Shown here piece by piece: positions 32,888 through 42,148 of a stretch of DNA of 50,207 bases. A model generated the notes under the pieces. It saw only the letters and a list, made by a program, of their open reading frames with translations. It was not told where the DNA came from and did no database searches. The stretch spans positions 1-50,207 of the forward strand of contig JBGOEV010000015.1 of the NCBI GenBank assembly GCA_041538025.1, written 5' to 3'. The stretch comes from Thermosaccharophagus gerlachensis. Its GTDB lineage: Bacteria > Armatimonadota > Fervidibacteria > Fervidibacterales > Thermosaccharophagaceae. Positions within the stretch are counted from its first letter, which is position 1. Every line of letters starts with the position of its first letter. The position numbers were made by a program, and so were the translations under genes.

Positions 32888-33490
32888 TTATGCTGCCTTC
32901 TCTTCAGCTTTCCTGCGGCGCATTAACACATGGTCAACTATACCGTATTCGAGCGCCTCCTCCGCTGACATGAAGAAACTACGGTCAGTATCACGCTCAA
33001 TCCTTTCAATCGGCTGACCTGTGCACTCAGCGAGTATCTCGTTGATGAGCCTTCTCACCCTGCTTATCTCCTGAGCATATATCTCAACATCTGTTGCCTG
33101 TCCACTAACCCCTCCCCAAGGTTGGTGAATCATGATGCGGGAATTTGGGAGGGCATACCTCTTCCCCTTAGCACCAGCTGCAAGCAATACTGCTGCCATA
33201 CTCGCAGCTTGCCCGATGCAGTATGTAGCTACATCTGGTTTGACGAACTGCATCGCATCGTATATCGCCAACCCAGCCGTAACAGAGCCTCCGGGGCTAT
33301 TTATGTAGAGGTCAATCGGTGCTTCGTCATCCTCTTTCTCAAGGAAAAGGAGCTGGGCTATAACTACGTTCGCAACATGGTCGTTTATTTCGCCACCCAA
33401 AAAGATGATGCGGCTCTTAAGTAAGCGCGAATAGATGTCATAAGCCCTTTCACCTCTACCGGTTTCTTCAATGACCCATGGTATCAGCAT
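32888..33490 (-). CDS. clpP: ClpP protease with Ser in place of catalytic Asp
   Basis: Proteolytic chamber of ClpXP. Nucleophile Ser97 in GQAASMAAVLL and His122 in RIMIHQPWGG are present, as are the oxyanion INSPGGSVTAG and hydrophobic-pocket residues. The acid position, which is the Asp of the DRD sequence in other ClpPs, reads D-R-S (Ser171; codon AGT). Asp-to-Asn variants are known in other bacteria, so activity is not excluded. Starts ATG after GGGGGTGAAGGG; may or may not be processed. Lies between tig and clpX. Confidence 0.97.
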   Translation of the reverse strand: MLIPWVIEETGRGERAYDIYSRLLKSRIIFLGGEINDHVANVVIAQLLFLEKEDDEAPIDLYINSPGGSVTAGLAIYDAMQFVKPDVATYCIGQAASMAAVLLAAGAKGKRYALPNSRIMIHQPWGGVSGQATDVEIYAQEISRVRRLINEILAECTGQPIERIERDTDRSFFMSAEEALEYGIVDHVLMRRRKAEEKAA

Positions 33491-33539
33491 CCCTTCACCC
33501 CCCTTGGGCAGACTTGAGGTCTAAGATCGTCTTGTGATG

Positions 33540-34880
33540 TCAATCCTTGGTCTCGGCTTCCTGTTCATTTTCACTTGTTTGTTTACCCTCCTCTTTGCCT
33601 GTAGCGATGTCAGCAAGGAAATCCATCACCTTCTCCCTGAGCAACTGCCAACGGGCTGAAGAAAGGAACTCTAAAACCTCATCCTCGTTAAGCTCGTTTG
33701 GTGTCCTTCCGGACCTCTTAATAAGCGTTAAGGCATACTCGCTAACATCTTCTTCTGAGACTGTAATGCCCTCTCGCTTCGCAACCTCCTCAATAATGAA
33801 CCTTAGCTTGACCGCCCTCTCACCACCTTCCATCGCCTCTTTGCGAAACTCATCTAAAGTTTTTTTCGTCATCTGTTCCCACACTTGCACTGGTATTCCA
33901 TCACGCCTCAACTGTTCAAGCATGTTTCTAACGGCATCTTCAGAAAGTGCTTCCACGAATGTCTTTGGTATTACCACCTCACATATTCGCAGAAGCTCAT
34001 CCTCAATGCGCCTTATTAGTTCCCTTCGAGCTTCTCTCTCCTTCCTAAACCATATTTCGCTACGCACTTCTTCCTTCAGCTCTTCAAAAGTTTCAAAACC
34101 AGCAGCGAGCTTCGCGAACTCGTCATCAAGTTCTGGTAGTTCCCTTGCTTCAACAGCCTCAACACGAAACCATACCCTACAATTCTTCCCAGCCAACCGC
34201 TCGTTTGGGAAATCCTCAGGAAAGACAACCTCAACTTCACCTTCATCGCCGGCTTTCTTTCCAAGCACATGTTCGTTGAGTGGCGGGAACCAATACCCTT
34301 CACCAGCTGTCATAAGTGTCGTGCGCTCCTCGCCATCAGCTTCATCAACAGGCGTAATGCGATAACGCAACCTCACCCTATCCCCAACTTGCGCCTCCCT
34401 TGATTCATCAAGCCTGAATCTGGGGAAACGCTCGCGAAGCCTTTGGAGCTCTTCTTCAACATCCTCTTCTGTTACCTCAACTGATGGTTCCTCAACCCTT
34501 ATGCTTCTGTAATCGCCCAGCTTTATTTCCTTGCATACTGCCAAGTCTGCTTCAAACATTAGCCCCTCCTCTTCACTGAAGTGTTTAAGTTGCAGCCTTT
34601 GGACCATGAGAGGAAGAAGTTCCTCCCTTGAGATAGCCTCCTCGTAAGCCTTTGATATAAGTCCTTCAAGCAGTTGAGAGCGAATGTTCTCATCGCCTAC
34701 ATGCCTTCTTATGATTGCATCTGGAGCTTTCCCGGGTCTGAAGCCACGCACATGTATCATGCGCCTCAGTTGGTTCATTAGATGCCGAAGCTCCCTCTGC
34801 ACCTCTTCGGGCGGAACTCCTACAGTCAACCTGATGACAGCAGGCTCAACCTCCACTGATTCAAGATGTGAGAGCCTCAT
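33540..34880 (-). CDS. tig: Trigger factor chaperone
   Basis: Ribosome-bound chaperone and prolyl isomerase. N-terminal ribosome-binding signature GFRPGKAP (residues ~46-53), PPIase (FKBP-like) domain around 150-245 with VGDRVRLRYRI and LNEHVLGKKAGDE, then a long helical C-terminal domain and an acidic tail (SENEQEAETKD). 446 residues. RBS ATAGGAGGTTGA 6 nt before the ATG. The tRNA-Gly gene lies 30 bp upstream, followed by clpP 49 bp downstream. Confidence 0.96.
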   Translation of the reverse strand: MRLSHLESVEVEPAVIRLTVGVPPEEVQRELRHLMNQLRRMIHVRGFRPGKAPDAIIRRHVGDENIRSQLLEGLISKAYEEAISREELLPLMVQRLQLKHFSEEEGLMFEADLAVCKEIKLGDYRSIRVEEPSVEVTEEDVEEELQRLRERFPRFRLDESREAQVGDRVRLRYRITPVDEADGEERTTLMTAGEGYWFPPLNEHVLGKKAGDEGEVEVVFPEDFPNERLAGKNCRVWFRVEAVEARELPELDDEFAKLAAGFETFEELKEEVRSEIWFRKEREARRELIRRIEDELLRICEVVIPKTFVEALSEDAVRNMLEQLRRDGIPVQVWEQMTKKTLDEFRKEAMEGGERAVKLRFIIEEVAKREGITVSEEDVSEYALTLIKRSGRTPNELNEDEVLEFLSSARWQLLREKVMDFLADIATGKEEGKQTSENEQEAETKD

Positions 34881-34910
34881 TACTCTTCAACCTCCTATCA
34901 CAAAACAAAA

Positions 34911-34986
34911 TGGAGCGGGCGACGGGATTTGAACCCGCGACCTTCAGCATGGCAAGCTGACGCTCTAACCACTGAGCTACGCCCGC
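34911..34986 (-). tRNA. tRNA-Gly(GCC)
   Basis: 76 nt, complete cloverleaf. Acceptor GCGGGCG pairs with CGCCCGC, D arm GCTC/GAGC, anticodon stem TCAGC/GCTGA with loop TTGCCAT (anticodon GCC), T arm with TTCAAAT. Discriminator T73 is normal for tRNA-Gly, and the 3' CCA is encoded. Confidence 0.97.
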
Positions 34987-35069
34987 TCCACCAACTCCCT
35001 TGTAACCTTCAAAAGTTGCACCATCACATAGTATGTCACTCATCTTGTGGTCCTGTCTAATGGCTTCAA

Positions 35070-35152
35070 TGGGCGAGGGGAGACTCGAACTCCCACGGGC
35101 TATGCCCACCGGATCCTAAGTCCGGCGCGTCTGCCAATTCCGCCACTCGCCC
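35070..35152 (-). tRNA. tRNA-Leu(TAG)
   Basis: 83 nt class II tRNA with a long variable arm. Acceptor GGGCGAG pairs with CTCGCCC, anticodon stem CCGGA/TCCGG with loop CTTAGGA (anticodon TAG), T arm GGGAG-TTCGAGT-CTCCC, discriminator A. The 3' CCA is not encoded (ATTG follows). Confidence 0.96.
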
Positions 35153-35220
35153 ATTAATTGCATTTTAGCGCACATCTCTACAACAAACATGATGCCAAAA
35201 CAGAAACTGCCTATCACCCT

Positions 35221-36528
35221 CTAACAGCCTTCAATAGAAACACCCGCTGACTCGCACATGGAAACCAACTTGCCAACCAATGGCTTATCAATCAGCAACT
35301 TGATGTGAAGCGCACCATTGCATACCTCTTCGCTTAAAACGGAAGCATGCTCATAAATCCAGCCGAGCAACTCACACCCGTTCATAGGAACCACCAGCTT
35401 GAATTCAACTTGGCGTTGCCTGCGGTATTCCGCTTCTATCCTTTCCTTCAGCTCACAAATGCCCTCTCCAGTGAGTGCTGAAACAATGCACGCGTTTGGA
35501 AAGCGTCTTAGCAAAGCTTCTCTATCAACATTCGGCGGGAGCAAGTCCGCTTTGTTTAATACGAGGATGGTTGGTTTACCTGATGCTCCTATCTCAACGA
35601 GAGTCCTTTCCACAACCTTTATTTGCTCTTCCATTCGTGGGTGCGATAGATCAGCTACATGAAGCAAAAGGTCTGCTGAGCGGACCTCAGCAAGCGTTGC
35701 ATGAAATGAAGCTATAAGCTGATGCGGGAGATTGTTTATAAAGCCAATTGTGTCCGTCAAAAGCACTTTCTGACCATGCTCCAACACGAGCACCCTCGTG
35801 GTCGCATCAAGTGTAGCAAATAGCCTGTCTTCAACATAAACACCAGCCTTCGTTAAAGCGTTCATCAAAGTTGATTTGCCCACATTCGTGTATCCTACAA
35901 GAGAGACATTGAAAAGCTCACTCCTTCTGCGCACTTGCAATTCGGTGCGCATGTTTATCTCTTGCAACTGTCTTCGCAACTCCGTCATCTTCCTGTAAGC
36001 CCTGCGCCTATCAAGCTCAATCTGCTTCTCACCCGGTCCACCCCTCACCCCAGGTGCGCCTTCCGTCCTTGAAAGGTGTGTCCACATATGCCTGAGGCGC
36101 GGAAGCTCATATTCAAACCTTGCAAGCTCAACTTGCAATTTAGCTTGCTTAGTGCGAGCCCTCTTTGCGAAGATGTCCAAGATGAGCTCCGTGCGGTCAA
36201 TCACCCTCCTACCAATTAACTGTTCAAGGTTGCGAACTTGCGCTGGTGAAAGCTCGTGGTCAAACACAACAATGTCTATATTCTTCCTAACGCATTCTTC
36301 GGCTATTTGCTGAGCCTTCCCTTTCCCGATAAAGTATGCTGGGTCAATGTTCTTTCTCCTTTGCTTAACCCTCCCTACAACGATTGCTCCAGCTGTGTCA
36401 GCGAGAGCCTCAAGTTCGTCAAGCGATGCCTCAAGCTCATCAGGGCTGTTTAAGCCATCTATAACTACACCAACAAGCAAACACCTTTTACGAGGCTCAA
36501 CAAATTCTATTTTGGTTGCTTGAGGCAA
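35221..36528 (-). CDS. hflX: Ribosome-associated GTPase HflX
   Basis: Splits stalled or heat-damaged ribosomes in other bacteria. N-terminal HflX domain with YFIGKGKAQQIAE, VFDHELSPAQVRNLE and the glycine-rich GAPGVRGGPGEKQIELDRR. G domain with P-loop GYTNVGKST, LTDTIGFINNLP and NKAD. C-terminal domain follows. TTG start supported by GGGGGTGAG 6 nt upstream. 435 residues. Confidence 0.96.
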   Translation of the reverse strand: MPQATKIEFVEPRKRCLLVGVVIDGLNSPDELEASLDELEALADTAGAIVVGRVKQRRKNIDPAYFIGKGKAQQIAEECVRKNIDIVVFDHELSPAQVRNLEQLIGRRVIDRTELILDIFAKRARTKQAKLQVELARFEYELPRLRHMWTHLSRTEGAPGVRGGPGEKQIELDRRRAYRKMTELRRQLQEINMRTELQVRRRSELFNVSLVGYTNVGKSTLMNALTKAGVYVEDRLFATLDATTRVLVLEHGQKVLLTDTIGFINNLPHQLIASFHATLAEVRSADLLLHVADLSHPRMEEQIKVVERTLVEIGASGKPTILVLNKADLLPPNVDREALLRRFPNACIVSALTGEGICELKERIEAEYRRQRQVEFKLVVPMNGCELLGWIYEHASVLSEEVCNGALHIKLLIDKPLVGKLVSMCESAGVSIEGC

Positions 36529-36550
36529 TTCTCTCTCACCCCCAATTTAT

Positions 36551-36946
36551 TCATTGTTGACTCTTCCTACCATATCTTGCTGGGCATTTTGTTAGAAGCT
36601 GTCTGGCAACGAAGACATCACCTTCAAATTTACCAACGACAACTACATGGCTTATATGCTCAAACCCAGATGGTAAAGCACCACTGTAGCGCACAAGTGC
36701 TCTCGCTCTATGTGCATCCTCTATGATGAATTCAACGCAGTTGAGTTCTTCGTTGTAGCGCACCGTCCCATCAACTAACTTCCCATAGACTTGCGATATG
36801 CCAAACGCGGATTTAGCCTCATCAAGTGTTCTATAGACTAACAATGTCCCGCGTAACATAGTCAGCCAATATGCTGGAACAGCAACAATTGCAACAAGCA
36901 CTGCGACAACGAGAAACTTAATCTTGTCCGATGCTCTTCGAGACAC
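36551..36946 (-). CDS. ccmE: Cytochrome c maturation protein CcmE, CxxxY type
   Basis: Periplasmic haem chaperone anchored by one N-terminal TM helix (IKFLVVAVLVAIVAVPAYWL). The OB-fold region has VYGKLVDGTVRY, VEFIIED, VRYSGALP, VVVVGKFEG and VFVARQLLTK. The normal haem-binding HxxxY is here C-P-A-R-Y (CxxxY), the form described for archaea and some deep bacteria. GTG at 36946 is 7 nt after GGAAGGTGAG, inside ccmD; a GTG at 36958 overlaps that SD. 131 residues. Runs in ccmC-ccmD-ccmE order. Confidence 0.88.
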   Translation of the reverse strand: MSRRASDKIKFLVVAVLVAIVAVPAYWLTMLRGTLLVYRTLDEAKSAFGISQVYGKLVDGTVRYNEELNCVEFIIEDAHRARALVRYSGALPSGFEHISHVVVVGKFEGDVFVARQLLTKCPARYGRKSQQ

Positions 36947-37058
36947 GCTCAAACTCACCTTCCAACAAGTTTATCTTCGCCTCCAAGCGCCAAAGGTAGA
37001 GAAATAGAGAGAGCCATGCTACAAGCCATGCCATAAACAGTGGCATCCAATCAATCAC
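36918..37058 (-). CDS. ccmD: CcmD-like small membrane protein
   Basis: 46 residues: MIDWMPLFMAWLVAWLSLF begins the single TM segment, followed by a charged helix (RLEAKINLLEGEFERV). This is the layout of CcmD, which stabilises the CcmC-haem-CcmE complex. GTG start with an AAGGGGTGG SD 5 nt upstream; it overlaps the end of ccmC by 8 nt and the start of ccmE by 29 nt. Sequence identity in this family is low, so the name rests on position and topology. Confidence 0.78.
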   Translation of the reverse strand: MIDWMPLFMAWLVAWLSLFLYLWRLEAKINLLEGEFERVSKSIGQD

Positions 37059-37761
37059 TTAAACCACCCCTTGTGCGCAACAAAACCAATCTATACTCAA
37101 GCCACTTGCACGAAGCGCACAACCTTATTAAGCAGACACAAAGCAAGATGTGAGCAATGATTGATAGAAGCAAAACGATGCGATAATCTGTGCCCATGCT
37201 TCCTTTGCTCAAAAGCACCCTCTGCGGATGCAGTGATGGAAGCCAGTTGAGCAACACAAAGTAATTTACGAAAGATGCAAACGCAGCTACGACACTATAG
37301 GCTGATGAGGCGATTGCTTTTTGCTCCTCCCCTTCAACAGCGCTTCGCAAAGCGAAATACGCACAATAAGCTGATAGCACAACAATCATCGTCACTTGCC
37401 TTGGATCCCAATTCCAAAATGTGCCCCACGCATACTTAGCCCATATAGCTCCAGTCAATGTCGCAACGAAGGCGTAAAGCAAACCAACCTCAGCTGATGC
37501 GCAGGAGAGCAAATCAAAGCGGATATCCCTCCAACGCAAGTATGTAGCACCATAGTATGCTGCTATGACGAAAGCCAAAAAACTAACGACAGCAAACGGC
37601 ACATGAACAAACATGACCTTAGCCAAATGCCCACTCCCATACGTCTTCTCAAAAGTGCTCTCTGGTGGCAGGAAAAGCATCACAGCACCAAATGAGAATA
37701 CCATCGTGATGAATGTAAGCAAAATTAAAAGCTTGCCGATTTGGCGTTTGAATGAACTCAT
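37051..37761 (-). CDS. ccmC: Haem exporter CcmC/CcsA-type protein
   Basis: Six-TM haem-handling protein. The tryptophan-rich WWD motif is WGTFWNWDPRQ, with HVPFA (His) before it and LPSLHPQ (His) after it, matching the CcmC haem ligands. It loads haem on CcmE. The ATG at 37761 (MSSFKRQ) is preferred. GGAGGT lies 14 nt away, within the frame of a TTG start at 37797. CcmF, CcmG, CcmH and the exporter CcmAB are not in the window. Confidence 0.9.
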   Translation of the reverse strand: MSSFKRQIGKLLILLTFITMVFSFGAVMLFLPPESTFEKTYGSGHLAKVMFVHVPFAVVSFLAFVIAAYYGATYLRWRDIRFDLLSCASAEVGLLYAFVATLTGAIWAKYAWGTFWNWDPRQVTMIVVLSAYCAYFALRSAVEGEEQKAIASSAYSVVAAFASFVNYFVLLNWLPSLHPQRVLLSKGSMGTDYRIVLLLSIIAHILLCVCLIRLCASCKWLEYRLVLLRTRGGLSD

Positions 37762-37835
37762 ACTGCTATTCAATGACCTCCGTTGCGTTATGTTCAATCA
37801 CCATGTTTCAAAGCTCCTCTGAAGCAATCATCACA

Positions 37836-40241
37836 TTAGACCGCCAAATGCCTACTTAAGTTTATGCGTGACAATACAAGGGAAGCGAGAGCAATGAGCA
37901 TGTAGAGTGAACTACCGACGAGCGCTGCATAGCTAAATCCATACACCTTGCCAAGCATTACAGCAACGATTGAGCCCAAGACCGATGTGACACCGTTTAC
38001 GCCCCATGAGTAAGGTATAAGCGTTGGACAACTCGCTGAAAGAAAGCGCAACCCAGTCGGGAACGGCATACCCATTGGAACACCAGTTGCTATCAGCAAA
38101 AGCGAGAGAATTAACACGCGTATTAAATCACCAAAACTGAAAAGCCATTCAACGCACTTCGCAACAAAGAAAAACCAACAAACACCAACAACCGCAACAA
38201 GCCCTGAGGAAAGCGAAACCAACACCATGAGGCGCTCATTTTCTTTGAAACGCTGACTAAGGACACTTCCGAGTGCCGAGCCTATAAGCAAGCTTGCAAG
38301 CAATATGGAAAGAGCATGTGTTGGTGTTGTCAATGGCATGCTCAAACGCTGAAGCAACGCTACCTCAATAAGCATGTAGCCCATGCCAAGAAAGCCAAAG
38401 TAAAGGGTAGCAATGGAGAAATAAGCATAAAGCATGTTAGGCTTTCCAAAACGCTTTCTCTCAATGAGGAAGGCGCTTGGTATGAAAACAAAGAAGAGAA
38501 GGACAGCAAAAGCTAAGAGGATGTAAAGCGTAAAGGGAATGCCAACATGAAGGTCAAGGAAAAAGGGCGAGTCATCAGTAGCTGGTGCGATGTTCGCAAG
38601 CGAAGAAAACCTGTTGATGACTTCTCGCAAGCTCATATCACCAGTTCGCACTAAGTCAAATGGGTCGGTTTCAGCAAGCATTGGTATGAACAGAGCTTCA
38701 AGAGCTAAATCATTTGCCACCTTTAACATCGTGAGGCGTTCCTTTTCACTAAAAGGGCTTTTACTTACAAGCACGATATAACGGTATGGAGTTGCGAGCA
38801 TTGCCTGACGCTTTATGCTCATAACCGCAGTATGCAAAGCACACTCTTTCTCATGTTTGCCAGTGACTTGATGCAATACCGCTATGCTTGTCAGCCACCA
38901 ACGCAAGACAAGTTTTGGTTCTTGAAAAAGCATAACAAGCATGCCATCTTCAGAGAGCGCTTCAATGTAATCACGGCATGCTTCAACGGTGTGTATGAAG
39001 CTTTCCACAAGTGAAACTCCTATCCCACCGACCGCTGCAGTCTGTGTGAGGGCAGAGAACAGAATGTCATAACGCCTCTTTGAGCGCTTCACGAAGGAGC
39101 GCCCATCGCAAACGAAAAACCTAACGCAATCCATATCGTATATGCCGCCGTTAAAATCTTTGAACTGCTTCATCAACTCTGGTAAAGCTGGGTTCACATC
39201 AACTGCATCAATGTGCTTTGCACCTCCAAGCAACGCAAGTAGCACATCCAAACCGCCACCTGAGCCGAGGCATAAAACCCTCTCTGGCTTGCGCAACCTG
39301 TATGGTAGGAAACCGATAAACCTTTTCCACTCACGCATCTTATTGAGGTTACCATCAAACCTGAGCATGATAGATGGATTGTGTCCATCGGTGTAGATAT
39401 ATGCGATTGAGTTATCAAGCACGCTTTTGACCAAATCTGTGCGTCCGAAAGCGTCCCATTTCGTCCAAACAATTTTTTGGTGCTGTCCTTCCTCAGCAAG
39501 CTCCGCCCAAAGAGGTTTGATGAGTATACCGTGGGTTTGCTTCAACTTCGGGATGTCAATCAATGGCGGTTTCAAAAGCATGTTAGATAGCGCGAAGAGA
39601 GAAATGAACACCAAAACTGCTGGGCTTAACCATCTACCAATCCCAGAAGCTGAGGTGAAAACGCCTCGCAGAAAAAACGAAGGCAGTGAAGCAATCAGAG
39701 CTATCGTCATGGTTGAGTTTATTCCACCAAGTGCATTCAGCAACCATATAGCGATGATGCATCCACATGATGCGCCAAATAGGTCAGCACCATACAAAGT
39801 GCCACTCACTCTACCGTAGCATCTGAAGAGGATGCTGAGCATGAACCCAACCGACACGAACGGTAGCATCGTGATAAATCCAACAGATGCAATGATGAAG
39901 ATAATAGCACCATTGCCAGTCATGCTTGCCCCAATCGGGAGCAAGAGCTTAAACAGAGCTACAGGCACAATGAGGATGCAAATTGGATATGATGCTGATA
40001 CCCAGCTCAAGTCGACCTTGAATCTTTCATTGGCGTTGTTCTGAAGCGCGTGTGCCATATAGCTTCCAAGGCAAAGCCCACATAGAGCCACCGATATGGC
40101 AAGGAAACAGAAATGGTAATGGAGCACAACAGATAAAAGGCGAGTGAGCACAACTTCAAACGAGAGCGCTGTCGCTGACAGCAACCAAACGCATATTGCC
40201 ACTTTAACAATTTCAACCCTCTGTGCTTGTCGGACCATCAT
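37836..40241 (-). CDS. Spermidine synthase-like 14-TM membrane protein
   Basis: Residues ~1-240 form six to seven TM helices (ALSFEVVLTRLLSVVLHYHFCFLAIS...), then a spermidine-synthase-like Rossmann domain (RVLCLGSGGGLDVLLALLGG; AVDVNP; CVRFFVCDGRSFVKRS), then again ~six TM helices to the end. This is the known double-membrane-domain arrangement of large SpeE-like proteins; a polyamine product has not been shown for most. The start is uncertain: ATG at 40241, or a TTG at 40277 that overlaps the chemoreceptor stop. Neither has a good RBS. Unlike the paralogue at 14748, the catalytic region has SALTQTAAVGG. Confidence 0.8.
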   Translation of the reverse strand: MMVRQAQRVEIVKVAICVWLLSATALSFEVVLTRLLSVVLHYHFCFLAISVALCGLCLGSYMAHALQNNANERFKVDLSWVSASYPICILIVPVALFKLLLPIGASMTGNGAIIFIIASVGFITMLPFVSVGFMLSILFRCYGRVSGTLYGADLFGASCGCIIAIWLLNALGGINSTMTIALIASLPSFFLRGVFTSASGIGRWLSPAVLVFISLFALSNMLLKPPLIDIPKLKQTHGILIKPLWAELAEEGQHQKIVWTKWDAFGRTDLVKSVLDNSIAYIYTDGHNPSIMLRFDGNLNKMREWKRFIGFLPYRLRKPERVLCLGSGGGLDVLLALLGGAKHIDAVDVNPALPELMKQFKDFNGGIYDMDCVRFFVCDGRSFVKRSKRRYDILFSALTQTAAVGGIGVSLVESFIHTVEACRDYIEALSEDGMLVMLFQEPKLVLRWWLTSIAVLHQVTGKHEKECALHTAVMSIKRQAMLATPYRYIVLVSKSPFSEKERLTMLKVANDLALEALFIPMLAETDPFDLVRTGDMSLREVINRFSSLANIAPATDDSPFFLDLHVGIPFTLYILLAFAVLLFFVFIPSAFLIERKRFGKPNMLYAYFSIATLYFGFLGMGYMLIEVALLQRLSMPLTTPTHALSILLASLLIGSALGSVLSQRFKENERLMVLVSLSSGLVAVVGVCWFFFVAKCVEWLFSFGDLIRVLILSLLLIATGVPMGMPFPTGLRFLSASCPTLIPYSWGVNGVTSVLGSIVAVMLGKVYGFSYAALVGSSLYMLIALASLVLSRINLSRHLAV

Positions 40242-40273
40242 CGTGATTCTCAAAAGCAGTGCAAATGCATTGA

Positions 40274-42148
40274 TCAAACTTTGAACTGACTTGTGAAGCT
40301 TTGCAGGTGGAGCGCTACTTGAGCAACACTGTTTGCAGCTGCAGAGATGTTCTCAAGCGCACTCACCTGTTGCCTTGTAGCTGCCGAAATGCGTGTTGCG
40401 CCCTCGGCTGCTTGATTTGATATCTGTGCAACATGCTCCAGAGCCGAGTTGACCTCAAGGGCTAATTGCTCCATCTTTTCCATTGCTTGCTTGTTGCGCT
40501 TGACTATCTCGGACAGTTCCTCAATCTCACTAATCCTCATCTCCCCTTGCTGTTTTAACGCCTTCGCGGAGTCGGTATGTTGCTTTGCTATTTCACCGAT
40601 GTTGTGCATGATTGAGCTTATACGAGCCATATGTGACCTAACCAACTGTATGCTTTCAGCATTCTGCCTAACTACACCCGCGATGCTGTCCATAGCTGCG
40701 ACAGCAACATCAGCACTTTTCTCCATTACAGAGGCTGCCTGTGTTATCTCTTCCATTTGCTCCGCTGTCTTCCTGACTGCTTCAACTATTTCCTGCAAAG
40801 ACATACCTGTGCGCTTCGCCAAATTCGTTCCATCTTCAACTTGACTAACGGCTTGTTGCATTGATGTTACTGCTTCCTCTGTCTCGCGCTGTATCGTGTT
40901 TATCAGTTCTGAAATCTCCCTCACCGATTGGTGTGTCCTTTCAGCTAACCCTCTTACCTCACTTGCTACAACAGAGAAACCTCTACCGTGCTCACCAGCT
41001 CTTGCAGCTTCAATAGCAGCATTCAAGGCAAGCAAGTTCGTTTGCTCTGATATTTCCTCAATGACAGAAAGTATCTCACCGATCTGCCCCACTGCCTTCC
41101 CGAGCTCCATCACCTGCTTAGCCCATTCTGTAACGCTTTCTTGGATTCGGATGATTGATTCAACTGTCTCCTCAACAGCACGATAACCTTGCTCAGCTAC
41201 CGAGAGAGCTCTTGAAGAGCTTTCGGCTACCCTTTGGCATGTTAATACGACTTGCTCAACAGTTTGTGACATCCCCTTTATTTGCTGCATAACATCGGCA
41301 ACCCTCTCAGCCTGCACCTGTGCGCTCTTGCTGATCTCATCAACCAAATTGCTCACTTCTCCAATAGTCACAGCTACAGCTTCAATTGCGCTCTGCTGTT
41401 CCTCAGCTCCTTTGGCTATCTCATCAATTGATGTAAGTGTTTGTTTGACACCGTTTGCCATCTCTTCAGCATGTTCAATTTGCTTCTGAGTATCCGCTAT
41501 AAGCGCTTCAATGGTTGAGAGCATATGTTTAACCGCCCTGCAAGTCCCCTCAACACTCTGTAACTGCTTTTCAGCACCTTCAACAAGCTCAGCAGCTATC
41601 TTAGTTACCTCTTGGCTTGCCTGAAGCGTCTCTAAGACAGATTGCGATGTATCATTGCTGATTGACGCTAACTTAACAGTTGTCTCGGCAATCCTTTTTA
41701 TGCGTTCACGCCAACTCTTAGCAGATATGTTGTATGCCTCAGCCAAAAGCCTTACCTCGTCAACAGTTGCTACTTTGACCTCCTGAGTCAAATCACCACC
41801 GTGTTGCGCCACCGAGGATAATTGATTTGCTACCTCTTCAATCGGTGTGGCAACTGTGTGCGCTAAATTCCACACTAAGAAGGTCACGATGAGCGTAACC
41901 AGACTCACCCCAATAAACATTGAGAAGCTGATGCTTCTTTCCACCTCTTTGATCACTTCAACCGAAGGGGATGGGCTAACGACGTTCCCAAGGAAGTATC
42001 TTATCAGGAGGGACATGGCAAAGAAGAAAAAGAGCAAAACAACTGATGAAGCCAGAAAGGCTTGAAACGTGAATCTTCTCCTGACGCTGCTTTGAATCCA
42101 TCTCCAGAAACCTTTCTTGGACGGCATTGTTGAATTGACTTCAAACAC
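40274..42148 (-). CDS. Methyl-accepting chemotaxis protein without a sensor domain
   Basis: Two TM helices (about 33-54 and 75-95) are separated by only ~20 residues, so there is almost no periplasmic ligand domain. A HAMP-like region follows (ATPIEEVANQLSSVAQ), then a long coiled-coil signalling domain with the conserved hairpin tip EISEQTNLLALNAAIEAARAGE and RGFSVVASEVRGLAERT. GTG start with SD GGAGGTGAT 5 nt upstream. 624 residues. No other chemotaxis gene is in the window. Confidence 0.93.
   Translation of the reverse strand: MFEVNSTMPSKKGFWRWIQSSVRRRFTFQAFLASSVVLLFFFFAMSLLIRYFLGNVVSPSPSVEVIKEVERSISFSMFIGVSLVTLIVTFLVWNLAHTVATPIEEVANQLSSVAQHGGDLTQEVKVATVDEVRLLAEAYNISAKSWRERIKRIAETTVKLASISNDTSQSVLETLQASQEVTKIAAELVEGAEKQLQSVEGTCRAVKHMLSTIEALIADTQKQIEHAEEMANGVKQTLTSIDEIAKGAEEQQSAIEAVAVTIGEVSNLVDEISKSAQVQAERVADVMQQIKGMSQTVEQVVLTCQRVAESSSRALSVAEQGYRAVEETVESIIRIQESVTEWAKQVMELGKAVGQIGEILSVIEEISEQTNLLALNAAIEAARAGEHGRGFSVVASEVRGLAERTHQSVREISELINTIQRETEEAVTSMQQAVSQVEDGTNLAKRTGMSLQEIVEAVRKTAEQMEEITQAASVMEKSADVAVAAMDSIAGVVRQNAESIQLVRSHMARISSIMHNIGEIAKQHTDSAKALKQQGEMRISEIEELSEIVKRNKQAMEKMEQLALEVNSALEHVAQISNQAAEGATRISAATRQQVSALENISAAANSVAQVALHLQSFTSQFKV

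Noticed and set aside
31550..34880. CIRCE/HrcA sites before the chaperone-protease cluster
   Set aside because: No TTAGCACTC-N9-GAGTGCTAA element was seen.
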